From Episyrphus balteatus (lineage: Eukaryota; Arthropoda; Insecta; Diptera; Syrphidae), in the NCBI RefSeq assembly GCF_945859705.1, contig NC_079136.1, positions 77,810,867 to 77,874,866 of the forward strand: DNA of 64,000 bases, in the 5' to 3' direction. The first letter of the stretch is position 1. The number at the start of each line of letters is the position of its first letter. Position numbers and translations under genes: made by a program. This document shows positions 34,860-46,349 of the stretch, one piece after another. Under the pieces are notes generated by a model. It was not told the DNA's origin, ran no database searches, and saw nothing but the letters and a program-made list of their open reading frames with translations.

Positions 34860-37800
34860 ATATTTATACGAAATAATGTGTTTTGTTTTTCAAATGGTTT
34901 TTTTTTTTTAAGAATTCTAAATCAATAAGTATTGGAACTATGAAACAATCAATATGTTCCCAGTTGCATCTCTCAAGTTTAAAATTCGATCCAGGAGAAA
35001 TAACTTTTAATGCTGACTGACATATTTTTTTTCATTAAAGATTTTGTTCAGACTGAATTTGGAATAGAAAAGAATCAGAAGTGACCTTAAAACTTTTGTC
35101 TGTTCTTTGGATGGAAAAAAAATGGGTTATAGGATTGAATGAGAAAAACTATAGCAAAGATAAGATATTTATATGCACAATACTGCAGACTAAGAGTTGC
35201 ACAAAATGTAGCAAACTGTAAAAACCTATGTGATCAGAATAGAATATAACTTTGTTGTTGGAAATTTGTCTCAAATATTTGTCGTTGAGTTAAAAGGAAT
35301 CTTTTTAACTATGCCAATTAGGGATTTGGATGTATTTAAATACTTGGAATAGAAATTTTACTAACCAAGTGTTCTTGAACGATCTCCAATTAAGTAAAAT
35401 ATGATTTTCAAATTTCAATTTTTTTTTTATTTTCAAATTTAATTTTTGTTTCAAGGTTTTCAATGTCTTGTTTGCATTTTCAGAGTTACTCTAACGGCAA
35501 GGTTTGGATCTAAAAGTAAATTAAAACAAAAAAAACTCAAATGCTAAACACTTGAAATACGGGTGTACATAGGCGATATTTTAAAATGTTTTATTCTTAT
35601 TTGCAAGAATTTTGTTTTTGAATGACAACATTTTGATCAATTATCGAGTTCAAATGTTTACTTAATTTCGATTAGATTTTGTTAGCATCTGGGCAAAAGT
35701 TGTTATTCATATTATTTGCAGGTTGTCCACGTACACTGTGGTGTATACGTGATCTATTTTTGTATGGCATTTGCACAATTATTACAGAAGAAGACAGTTA
35801 ATCAAGCTAGAAAATATACATAGGTTCATGCGATTTGGCTATATGAAACATTATTTTAAAGTATTTTATAATACTGAATTAAATGAATAGATCCTTTTTA
35901 TGAAGAGATGAATTTTTTGGACTAGGAGAGAGCGAGACTAAAAGTAAGTAATATGAGTAAAGAAGTAACAGTTAACTTCTGAGTGCTTTTTTTGTCACTC
36001 ATTCATATTTTGGCTACAATGTGTTTGGTGTTCATGTAAAACACGTCATTCATAAATTTCTTTTTTTTTTGTAAAACATAATTCTCTGGTACCTATATTG
36101 TAACACTTTTTCGTTTATTTGTTTAAACTGAACAAGAATTGTGGAGATACCCCATTGTTCTTATTTCTGTTTCATTTTAGTTTCTATTTTGTCCATTAAT
36201 AGAAGGTTCACTCATATTTTTTTGGCAAAACTTTGGTTCCAATTATTTAGATACCTAAATTAAATGAGAAAACCTAAATGTCGTACACTTTTTTTTTAAT
36301 GAAAATCCACTTTAAATTTAAAATGTCTTCACATAAATGAATTTGCTTTAAGGCCTTAAAATAAAAACATTTTCTTATTAAATGAATTTCAAGAAATTAA
36401 GATTTATGTACCTAGGACAAACCTGATTGCCGAAAAAAATAAATCTGTAGCTCTAATTACACTGGTATACGTACTTTGATCTCGGGAACTCGGAAATCAC
36501 TTTAAAAAATATTACGATGGATACGTTTTCGAGATATGATTTTTCAAAGTTTTTTGTCGTTGTTTTTTCCAGCATACTTAGTATTCGGGTTATATCTTGA
36601 GTTATAAACGACTAATCTGAACAGAAAAGCCGGCGCCTGAAAGCTGAGTAAATAAATAAAAAACGATAGAACAACTTTTCTCTCCAGATTTTAAAGTGCA
36701 ATATATTAAAACATTTTGAAAAAATCAATTTTTTAAAGGAAAGTTTTGCAAAAAAAACTTTATTAGATACTGAAAGAAAAAATCAAAATCTTTCAAATCC
36801 TTACAGTTTTAAATTTTTCATGTGTAGTTCTTTTTTTTTTGGCACAGATAAAAAGATAATTTTCTTCAAAATGTATGGATAAATTATAAAGATATGATCA
36901 TTTTTGTAACCGTCAATATTTTCGACTTTTTCTTTTACTTTTTGAGTTTTTGTCTATAATTTGAAAAGCAAGTCGAATTTGAAAATTTTTATTAAGTTAT
37001 TTTTTGTAAAAAAAAACTTTGAAAAATTATATCTCGGAACCTTATCCATAAATATTTTTTTAATAAGATTTTCAAATTTTCTGGGCCCCTGTTCTGTAAC
37101 TTTATCACTGGCGATAAGCGTTTTTCAACGTCTCTAAATTCCAATTTCTCCCACACATAAAGCAAAATTTCTTTCAAACTCAGAGTTTATGAACTAAGAA
37201 ACTATGATTTTGAACCAAATTTCTTTTATTTCGTTGAGATAAAGTGGATTTTTAAGTCATTCAAATATTTTATCGCCAGTGATAAAAGTTACAGAACATG
37301 GGCACTGGGCTCAAATCTAAACGAAATGAACAACGGCACTTGGTGTCCAAAACATTTTTATTTTTTTGTAAACTAGTGTTATTAAATGATGCAATCCGTC
37401 TACTTACAGCTTTGAGGTAGGTCGAGTAATGTTAATCTTTCAAATTCTTTTTGTAGGGTAGGGTGATCGTATTGTACCTACCTACCTACTGGTCTACTTT
37501 GATAAATACATACAAGTCATATGCCATACCCATCATAGCAAAACACCAATCTTACCAAATTAATGTACCACCACCTCCTATCAAATTATGCCGCTCTCTG
37601 ACGCGATATCAAATAAATTCAGATTTGGGTAATTCCATGAGAAAAGAAAACGCGAAGTGTGAACAAATTAACATTTAACTTTTTTTAATATTAAATCACT
37701 TAATGGTAGTACCAAGACAAAATTCCATATAATATTAAATGCCCTTATCGTTAGAAATTTATTTTAGGAAACATACATAAATGATCTTAACATTTAACCA

Positions 37801-38270
37801 TGAATAATTTTATTTATGAATGAAATGGAAATTCCTGCTCTGACCGATTGTAGTATTCATTAAAACAATAACACAATCTCAATTTCGAAAAAAATTAAGT
37901 TACACACTTTGAAGCGTCACCGACGATACGTTCCTTTAAATACCTTTAAATACAACAGCAAGCACCCAGTCATGCATTTTATTTATGTAAGGAATCTTTA
38001 TTAAAAATAGATTGACAAATACTATCCATTAACTTATTGGAAATGTTTCTGAATGTAACGTGCGTTACCATGAAATTATCCATATTCTATACAAAGTGAA
38101 ATTTTGCTAGGATACCAATCAAACAAATGTATTAATCCTTTTTTGCTTGCTTTGGAGAAAAATCAAATGGAAACTCAAATAGGAACAACAAACTAAATCA
38201 AAATGGCAACAAAATAATATAGGAAATAAAAAGATTTGTAATTTTTGTTTATAAATGTATTTTTTTACTA
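34860..38270. other. AT-rich intergenic DNA, m3 to m4
   Basis: Convergent intergenic space between m3 and m4. No gene is supported. 35734-35752 is a copy of the CACTGTGGTGTATACGTG motif. 37.09-37.30 kb holds a diverged inverted pair (TCTGTAACTTTATCACTGGC and GCCAGTGATAAAAGTTACAG). 37899-37931 resembles the end of the MITE at 2.7 kb. Confidence 0.45.
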
Positions 38271-38305
38271 TTTCTTATTTTATAATTGTAAATATCACGT
38301 TTTTT

Positions 38306-38312
38306 TAAAGCT
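38306..38312 (-). promoter_or_regulatory. Brd box in m4 3' UTR
   Basis: TAAAGCT on the plus strand is an exact AGCTTTA on the m4 strand, about 90 nt beyond the stop codon and 20 nt from a GY box. Confidence 0.65.
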
Positions 38313-38331
38313 TCTGTTTTTGTCGAATCAT

Positions 38332-38338
38332 GGAAGAC
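38332..38338 (-). promoter_or_regulatory. GY box in m4 3' UTR
   Basis: GGAAGAC reads GTCTTCC on the m4 strand. The Brd and GY boxes lie close together, as in Bearded-family 3' UTRs of Drosophila. Confidence 0.65.
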
Positions 38339-38397
38339 ATATTTGATTCTGCATCTATCGCTCTCTCTATCCTCTCTTACATACTCAAATTGAATTA

Positions 38398-38874
38398 TTA
38401 AGCTTGAGCCCAGCGATCATGGAACTGTGATACAGCAATTTGATTGTCAGTTGAGCAGCAAAGTGGTTCAATTAAATCAGCATCAGCAGGAATCGAAGAT
38501 GTGGCTGTCCAAAAGAATGTGCCATTTGTAGTACGAACAAAATGTACAGGAACATAGGCAGCAACTTCATCGTATTGATCCTCTGAACAAATACTCGATC
38601 CACATTGTGAGGCAGCATAAATGCGTTCATTTGCTTCGTTTTCACTTTCGATTTCAGCTTCAGCATTGCGGTCGTTTTCCATCGATTCTAATGATTCCAT
38701 TGATGACTGCTTACAAATGTCCTGGTTCACTTTCTCTTGATTTGATTTTTGTTTGTTGAAAATTGATTTCAGCATTTTCTTGATGCTGTATGACATCTTC
38801 TTGTTATTGCCACTGAGTTTCTTGTTGTACTCCATTGTGGCGTTGGTGTCGTTATTTAGGATTTCTACGCACAT
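38398..38874 (-). CDS. E(spl)m4-BFM: E(spl) m4, Bearded-family protein
   Basis: A 158-residue Bearded-family protein. A lysine-rich amphipathic N-terminal segment (NKKMSYSIKKMLKSIFNKQK) fits the membrane-associated basic helix of the family. NEANERI at about residue 79 matches the Neuralized-binding motif NxxNExLE. VPVHFVRTTNGTFFWTA starts at residue 108, an acidic DADLIEPL segment follows, and the protein ends DRWAQA. The family's role in Drosophila is to bind the ubiquitin ligase Neuralized and reduce Delta endocytosis in proneural clusters. The tail is shared with the m-alpha fragment at the window's left edge. Position between m3 and m6, and transcription opposite to m3, support m4. An upstream TATA box, initiator, SPS, proneural E-box and extra Su(H) site, and Brd and GY boxes in the 3' UTR, make it fully typical. 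Confidence 0.92.
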   Translation of the reverse strand: MCVEILNNDTNATMEYNKKLSGNNKKMSYSIKKMLKSIFNKQKSNQEKVNQDICKQSSMESLESMENDRNAEAEIESENEANERIYAASQCGSSICSEDQYDEVAAYVPVHFVRTTNGTFFWTATSSIPADADLIEPLCCSTDNQIAVSQFHDRWAQA

Positions 38875-38949
38875 TTTGTTTTATTTTTTGTTTTGTTAAA
38901 CTTGTTGGAAGAACTAAGATTGTTGTTATCGAAACGATTGCTTGCGTTT

Positions 38950-38987
38950 GAATGATGCTTCTACTCTCAGATCCTTGTTCTTATATA
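38950..38987 (-). promoter_or_regulatory. m4 core promoter: TATA box and initiator
   Basis: TATATAA (minus strand, 38987-38981) and an initiator TCATTC with its A near 38953, 34 nt downstream. The 5' UTR would be about 79 nt. Confidence 0.75.
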
Positions 38988-39176
38988 CCCGATCGAAGGA
39001 AAATCCCCACTCCTACATTTAAAATGCAGGTTGAAATTAACAAAAAATGAAATTCCCTTACACAGTGTACGTGTACGTGTTCAGCCAGTGAAAACCCAGA
39101 AAGAAGGACCTCTTTCTCTGGTTTGCTTTAAACTGTCTTTCCATAAGGATACCAAAAAACCCATGCATAAAAAATG

Positions 39177-39184
39177 GCAGGTGT
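39177..39184 (+). promoter_or_regulatory. Proneural E-box of m4
   Basis: GCAGGTGT within GGCAGGTGTTCAG, a good match to the Achaete/Scute-Daughterless site RCAGSTG. The same 13 bases recur beside the orphan SPS at 47.8 kb. It lies between the m4 TATA box and its SPS. Confidence 0.65.
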
Positions 39185-39302
39185 TCAGTAGTTCACTGGA
39201 TTATTATGGTTGGTGAGATTGAGGATTCAGCCACCAGTTGGTTGAATGTAGGTGCGTACAACAACAACATGGATAGAATGATAAATCCTTGAAAGAAACG
39301 AT

Positions 39303-39335
39303 CGTGGGAAACCAGAGTTCCTGAACGTTCCCACA
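39303..39335. promoter_or_regulatory. Su(H) paired site (SPS) of m4
   Basis: CGTGGGAA at 39303-39310 and TTCCCACA at 39328-39335, head-to-head with 17 bp between, about 320 bp upstream of the m4 TATA box. With the E-box it makes the SPS-plus-A code for Notch and proneural synergy. Confidence 0.85.
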
Positions 39336-39567
39336 CTTTTGAACCAGGATCAGTGTAAAGAATATTTTTTTTTTTTTTTTGTAGTTTGTTATTACTTAAG
39401 AGTCCATTGGAGATCCTTTCATATAATTTTTCGTATAATTCTTCTTTAAGGAACACACATTCAAACCCAGAAGGATCTTTTTGTAAAAAGGATACATATT
39501 AAAAGCAAAGCAATTTGAACACGTGTTCATTTAAGGATCATGTTTATACTTGCTTTCGTGTTAAGAT

Positions 39568-39780
39568 CGTGGGAGAAAAATTTTCGAAAATTTAAAAGTG
39601 GTTCTAGAAAAACGGAACGACAACAATTGATAGAGGTGTGTAATTTAAGGAGCCTTATTGTTATCTTTTTTGTTTCTTATGCAGTTTTTATTGATAAGGA
39701 GAAAAAAAAAGAAGGAAAAAGAAGTATAAGCCCATTAATAAAATGGTTTACCAAACATTTGTGTTCCTGGATCGTGGGAA
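39568..39780 (+). promoter_or_regulatory. Further Su(H) sites of m4
   Basis: CGTGGGAA at 39773-39780 is an exact site. CGTGGGAG at 39568-39575 is one base off the consensus. Both lie distal to the SPS. Confidence 0.4.
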
Positions 39781-39899
39781 GCAAGATATTTAGAATATTT
39801 TTTTGTTGGTTATTATCACGAAAGTACGACCACGGAACAGTACGAGGATGATCAATTAGGATCATATTATTTTGGTATTTTATTATTTTTTTTTTTTTT

Positions 39900-42270
39900 T
39901 TTCTCAGAAAGAATACAGTTTAGTTTCTGTACTTTGGGTGAGTTGGTTGGGCTTGTGTCATAATGAAGTGAGTTAACCACGAGGATGGCTTGTTCCAGAA
40001 CGATCCCTTTTTAGCTACTGTCTTGTGTGTGAAGTGAGCTGGAACAGGTATAATTTTGAGGTCATTATCTTATTTTTATATTTTTTTATGTTGACTTTTA
40101 AGTGACTTAGATTTCGACTTAGACTGGACGATACCCTTAATTAATAATGAGGCGTATTCATTGTAGGTAGTTTTTTTTTTAGATAATTTTGGGTATATTT
40201 AATACAAAATTCAAATAAGATAATCTCTAGTTTTAAGGAATATTTTTAGCTAAAGTTATCATTTATGGCATAAATAAGGGTAGTTATTTAATTAAAAGAT
40301 ATTAAATCATGACATGTGTGTATTTCTTTTTTCTTGTGGTGGCTAACTGGTCTCTTGTCTTTGAACGAGACTGTAATATATTGTATTCTTCATTATTTAT
40401 TTATCTGTTTCAAAATAGGTATACCCTGAAAAAAGGTCACAACAAAAATTTGCTAACAGGGCTTTATTTGCATTTTATTGCTCCTTGATAATAATAATTA
40501 TAATCTAATGTACAGTTTGAAAATAAATAAGTTTATTAATCTAATCTATTTTTTTTTTTTAGAAGAAACTGATGATCTAACAAAAACTTTGCCTCTGGAA
40601 ACAAAACAGGGTTGTTAAAGCATCATAAGTTTTTTTCCTAAAGCGAGTTACACTAGGTTAAAAAAAAAATTAAAAGTTTTTAAAAGAACATCATATTCCC
40701 CATTTTTACTTGTTATTTAGGGCAAGTATTGGTTTAGTGTCGAAAAAAATAATATTTGAGGTTTAAATCAAAACCAACATTACGATGATGGAGAATTCCA
40801 AAAAAGTGCGCCCATCTGTATACATTTCCACAGCCTAAACGGGTGGATGGATTTTTTTTTCAAATTTGGTACAGTTTTTTTTTTTTGTTTTTTTATATCT
40901 CGCTTAAAAAGTGTACCTCCCATACTAATTTTTCAATTCATACCAAATAACTTGAAAACGGCTCTAACGATTTTGATTTAAACTTTGCTAACGTAATATT
41001 CAAAGCAATTGCAATAAAACTGCATTTTTGTTTTTTTTTCAAAAAAAAGTCAAATAAAAAAATATTTTTTTTTCATTTATATAGAGACAGCTCTTAAAAT
41101 CTACAAGTAAACTAATATAAAAGTATTTTAAACTGCAAGAGCAAGTACGTGCGATCCCAGTCGTGCATTTTATTAAAAAAGGAGTGACACAGAGAACTGA
41201 TTATTTTGATTAGTATATTCACTCATAAAGCTTCTCAACAGTATATTTCTAAGTGAAAACCAGGCGGTATGTACGCAGATAACATTATTCTGCTAGCCAG
41301 ATATGTTTTAGCTCATGATTATTAAGCTAGCAGATCATTGCAATCAATGGAATCTTCAAATCAATCGATAAAAATAAAAAATGATGGAATTTCGAAACAA
41401 TACAGGGCGTTACACCAAGAAAGGAAAAATGGTTCTTAGGATAGGAGCCCTTAGAGGTGGTGAAACAGTATCGATATGCTGGTATAACCCTGACTCCAAC
41501 GCTAACGTTCACTCTGCACCTTCAACCTAACCTAAAACCTAAAACAAACCTTCAAGTTACCCTTGGAAAAATGTGTTATGTAGAAAAGAAGTTGCACTCA
41601 AAGACAAGTACAAGTTCGTCAAGGCGAGACTTACGAAAGTCAAGCATGTGACTTCAAAGAATATGAAGAAGTTAAGAAATTGTCAAGATATTTTATAAAG
41701 CACATCTTCAGACCTATGACTAACACCCACAATTAATATGCTCTATGTTGAAACAGGATTACCACTGATACATCTAGTTACTTTAAGGTTAAATCTTAAT
41801 TATGTTCTGAAAACTGTACAAATTCCTGAATATTGACTGCCTAAAATCAAGTTACTTTTTCTACTTGGAGTGTCTTACTTATCGGATTAATAACACAGGG
41901 ATAAACTTCGTTTACGATTTTTTTTTTCTTAGCATCACTCCATTTAACACCATGTGCTTGTTTCCTAAAAATAAAAAAAAAAGTAGTCAACTCAGTTTGG
42001 TTTAAAACTAAAACTAGGGCAGATTGTTAACATCTAATGACACAATCAATTATAATTATAAACCTCAAATTCCACATTGTTTACAAGCAAATAAATACCG
42101 CACGATTTCCGAAAAAATAATAATTATAATATCCAACAATGGGAAAGGCATGACCATTAACACATGCACAATCCTTACATTTGTATTTGTGCATGAATAA
42201 TCAAAAACAAAATTTATTTTTATTGCTTTTCAAAATTATTCCTTATCGAATTTCATGAATGGACAACGAA
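39900..42270. other. AT-rich intergenic DNA, m4 to m6 (first part)
   Basis: No gene is supported. It includes a family A repeat copy (40.72-41.18 kb). 40.31-40.35 kb shares a TTTTTTCTTGTGGTG tail with the motif copy at 51.2 kb. 41.2-42.2 kb shows nothing I can name. Confidence 0.45.
40725..41180 (+). repeat. Dispersed repeat family A, full-looking copy
   Basis: Starts with ACTTGTTATTTAGGGCAAGT, passes an ACGATGATGGAGAATTCC block, long T and A runs and GAAAACGGCTCTAACGATTT, and ends AAGAGCAAGTACGTGCGATC then CAGTCGTGCATTTTATT. Its terminal block matches 14.94 kb and, reversed, 45.42 and 50.21 kb. Confidence 0.55.
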
Positions 42271-42277
42271 TGTTTTA

Positions 42278-42374
42278 AGGTCCATTTTCTTCACTCGGAG
42301 TTGAACAAAACTTGAGAATTTTTATATTAAAACTTCTCAAGTTATGTTCAACTCCGAGTGAAGAAAATGGACCT
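42278..42374. repeat. Near-perfect 40-bp hairpin
   Basis: 42278-42317 and 42335-42374 are inverted copies with one mismatch in 40 bp and a 17-bp loop. A transcript would form a long stem. It resembles a tiny foldback element more than a microRNA precursor, whose stems usually carry bulges. Confidence 0.85.
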
Positions 42375-42802
42375 AACAACACCAAATTCAAACTGCATAT
42401 GAAATCATTCATTGAATAAATGACAATACTCATATTCTCCTTGTTTATTGTTAGCTAGTGTTAAAAATATTCATTACATAAAAAAATAAACAAAACAAAA
42501 ATTCCAATTCATTGTTAGTTCATTGATTGAAAATATATGAGAACTTGCACTTTATTTTTATTTTGTTGCGACAAGTTTATTTTTCTTGGAATAGATTTGT
42601 TTGCTTTTTTATTTTGTGGTGGCAATCAATTATTCTCCTTTACTTGAACAAGTTCTGAAATTTAATTTTGTCATCTTCATTGTTTATTTTATTTTCAGAA
42701 AATTGTTGTTTTTTTCTTACAAAATTGTATGTTAAGTTTTGATTGTTTTCTAACCTTTTCATTTTTAAGTTGCTTTTAGAGTAAGTATAAGTTGAGTATG
42801 TT

Positions 42803-43688
42803 ACTCGAACACACAGTACCTACACATAATAAGGTAATATCTTCCGAACATTGGGCAGGTTCAGAAACGTTAGGGCCTAAATATTTAGGTAATTTCTCAC
42901 TCTCTGATTGGTCAACTGTCAAAAAAAATCCTTCCAATTTAGGTAATTTTATTGGAAAGCTGATTGGAAAGTTAGGCAAGAAAATTTTACCTAAACATTT
43001 AGAAAAGTTTTTTTTGTCAACATGACAGCTGATTGTTTTTAATTAATGAATTACGTTAGAAAAATTAAATCTTTGTTTGAAAAACGAGTAAAAAGTGCTT
43101 TCTCGGTTATTATTAATAGGTATTATTTATTTAAAAAAGAATAGTGAAATTTAATGTCTGCCCCATGCGATCTGTAAAAATCTTAAGTAAATTTCGATAT
43201 TTGACAATAATGAAACTTCGAAACAAATTTAGTCAATTTGCCTTTATTTCCGTTCAGAAAATGACGTTGTCTAAATATCTAGTCCCTAATATTTCCTGAA
43301 CGTGAGCTTTGTCAAAATTTGTTTGTCAAAAATGGGCACCAATCTGTCAGGTCGGACTTTAATTTTTATATTTCAATCGCAGTAAACACGGAATTTGTTT
43401 GTGTTTTAATTTAAAAAATGTCATTTGAAAAAATTTTAAATTGAAAAATAACAAATTTTCTTCGTGTTTCTTCTCGGAAAATGGTCAATAATTGTTAAAA
43501 AATTACTGCTGTGCATGGTTTTTCGGTTTTTGTGGATTTTTCGTCGGTAATTTAAACAATTAAGAATTACGGTAGCTGACATTGGTCGCCAAATTGTCAT
43601 GTTTTGACAATTTGGCATGTTTTGACAATTTGGCGACCAATGTCAGTTTGGAAGATATTACCTTTTTATGTGTACTGTGACTCGAACA
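42803..43688. mobile_element. Non-autonomous DNA transposon with 9-bp target duplication
   Basis: A direct repeat ACTCGAACA flanks the element (42803-42811 and 43680-43688). Inside it, the ends are inverted repeats of about 30 bp, starting CACAGTA and including AAGGTAATATCTTCC (42831-42845, with its complement at 43650-43665). The 868-bp body has no long frame. An inner palindrome with 24-bp perfect arms lies at 43576-43599 and 43623-43646. An 8-9 bp duplication suggests a hAT- or Mutator-like superfamily; I cannot decide which. The clean duplication suggests a fairly recent insertion. Confidence 0.82.
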
Positions 43689-43689
43689 A

Positions 43690-45415
43690 TGAACAATGAG
43701 TTTTATTAGATAACAGATTGTTATTGATTTTTAAGTTCTCGATAAAATAGAGGCATAAAACTTTCAACATATCCAATCCGCTTAGTGACGGTATATTTAA
43801 TTATTGATCAGTTTTTGGGCCACGATTCCATTAGCTTTAAATTTATCACAATCAAAACAAAAGACTTTCAATCAGAACAAATTGAAAATATTGAACGCAT
43901 AACGGAATTCTTACAACCTTCAATTAAACATTCCTATACATTATACATAAAAAGATAAAAATCTACCTGTTACTACGGTACCGTGAGAAAGAGCAAATAA
44001 AACCATGATCACGTCACTATCACTGCTGGGGTAAAAAATATAAAAAGACCCGTAGGGTGAACACAAAAACGGTATAAAGATAAGGGACTCTCTAGGGGGC
44101 AATATCAATACGTGCACTATTCCTATCCTAACCCAATATGCAGGCAAGCAAAGCAAGCATTCAACTCGATATGAAAAGAACACCTGAGCTAAGAAGAGAT
44201 CAAGTGTCGAATCGAAACTCTGAATATAATGTCCTTGTTGGTCTTTTCTTTTATTTTGTTTTGTTTTCCCTTTTCACATACATTATTCCCATTTGATTAT
44301 TCTATAGAGTTTCAGTTGAGGGGGCCGAAATGGTATTGTATTTAATATTTACTTTACTTACTCTCCGCTATACGTTGATTTATAATGGATTTATGTTACG
44401 GGTTCTGTCTTCTCAATGTTTGAAGTGCTGAAAAATTCCATCAAATATAAACATTCCCTTACCCAACAACTGAGTTTGGTCATTCTCATACCCATTCTGA
44501 TGGCGTAATCGGATTCCTTTCTAGGATAACAGGGGTATAAGTTGATTTCATAACAGCAAGTGTGCTGCACATGTGCACACATTCATATGCATAGCATTCA
44601 CTTATCACTTGAAACGGTTTTGATGGTATGGTCGTAGCGGTAGAGTAATTCAATTCGGGCGGGTTCGTTCTTTAAATAATAATGAAAAAAAAAAATTAAA
44701 AACAAAACAAAGAATTTCATGGAATCACATTGGAATATGATGCAGTGGTTTATTGTCACCATGTGACACAAAAACGAACCGACTTTATACATAAGTATTT
44801 TGAATTTTTTTCTGATTGAAAAAGGGATTCATTTCAAATTTTCTCAGAACTTGAATCTATAATATCTGACTCAAGTGGATTGTCAGATTTATGTTTCAAT
44901 TTGTAGTCATTTCATAAAATATGCGTGTAGGATATTTTTGGTCATGGATATAGTTTTTGGGGTTGTAAAAATCAAAATTGGTCATCCCAAACAGACTATG
45001 GACCACACGAAGTGCCTGCGGTGGTCGGTTAATTCAATGATGTGGTTACTTGGAATTGCGGAAATACCTATTCGTTACAATTCAAATTCCTTAATTATGA
45101 CTGAAATTAATGGATAAAAATAAACTACTTTTCGGGGAACAATGCTCAATGGGCATAATTAATTTTCTATTTAGTGCGAGAACCGCTGGAAAAGGGAAGT
45201 TTTTAAATGCATAAAACAGACTATTTTAAAAAAAAAAATATATAAAATATAATAATTATATTGTTAATTTTGGAAGCACCTTTGAGACTTCAAACTTTTT
45301 CTTTAGAGAAGAAAAAGCGAAAGAATTTGAAGAACATAACTTATTTTTTTAAATGCGGTCACATAAATTTTTTTGTTTGGTATCTATACCAAAAAGCTGA
45401 TCAAAAGTCTAAAAT
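43690..45415. other. Intergenic DNA without identified features
   Basis: Moderately AT-rich. I see no gene, SPS or clear repeat. 43.94-44.18 kb is open on the minus strand for 80 codons but has no recognisable protein character. Confidence 0.4.
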
Positions 45416-45423
45416 AAATAAAT

Positions 45424-46345
45424 TGCACGACTGGGGTCGCACGTACTTGCTCGTATGCTTAAAGTAACTATAATGTTAAAGCTTTTTATTCAAGAAATTT
45501 AAAATTTGATATTTTGTAGAAATTTCATAAGTAGTATAAAAAAATTAAATCTGTTTTTATAATTAATAAAACTCCGTTTTAAAATATCTTAAAAAAAAAA
45601 ACAAATATGCCATTTTATTTCTCGTATAAAAAGGTATTTTTAGAAAAAAAATTTTGAAAATTGTAGTAGCCGTTTTTTAAAAAAATAATTTTTTTATATA
45701 TAAAATTTTTTTAACATTTTTCAAAAAAAAAGTTGGTATGCCATTTTGAAGAAATAATTAATTTACACATAAAAACTAAATTTCAAAATTTTTCATTGAT
45801 CCGTTTTCAAAAAATTGATTTTTCAAAAAAAAATTTTGAAATATTTTTTAAAAAACCAAAAATGCGTTTTTTGAAAATTTTCTAAAATTTTAATATTATC
45901 TTTACTTACACACTTTTCTATAAAAATTTTCATTTAAATCGGGTTAATTTTGTACGAGATATTCAAAAACGAAAAAAACCGTTCTATGACAGGTACCGTT
46001 AATAACGGTACAAAAAATATTTTTTTTATTTAAAAAGTTGGCCCTTATATGTAGTACTACACACAAAAATTTTAATCAAAATCGTTAGAGCCGTTTTTGA
46101 AAAAAATTACCTTTTCTATTTCCGTTATATGGCAGGTACCGTTAGTTTTGGTCATAAAAAAAATTTTTCAATTTCCCCTCTAGGGAATCACCAAAAACTG
46201 CTAACTACCAAGTTTGAAGAAAATCACTTCATTCGTTTAGGCTGCAGCTCCAGATAGAGACAGACACACAGACAGACAGACAGACAGACAGACAGAATTG
46301 CCGGACCCACTTTTTTGGCATTCTCCATCATCGTAATGTCATGTA
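45424..46345 (-). repeat. Dispersed repeat family A, reversed copy with GACA run
   Basis: Read on the minus strand this runs from an ACGATGATGGAGAATGCC block near 46335, through a (GTCT)n microsatellite at about 46262-46293 and GCTGCAGCCTAAACGAATGA, to AGCAAGTACGTGCGACC and AGTCGTGCAATT near 45425. The CTGCAGCC block recurs at 52.28 kb in plus orientation. Long poly-A/T stretches fill the middle. Confidence 0.55.
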
Positions 46346-46349
46346 AAAT

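Noticed and set aside
39568..39575. CGTGGGAG as a full Su(H) site
   Set aside because: It misses the final A of the consensus; kept only as a possible weak site beside the true one at 39773.
42278..42374. MicroRNA precursor
   Set aside because: The stem is too long and too perfect for a typical precursor, and no conserved fly microRNA seed was recognised.
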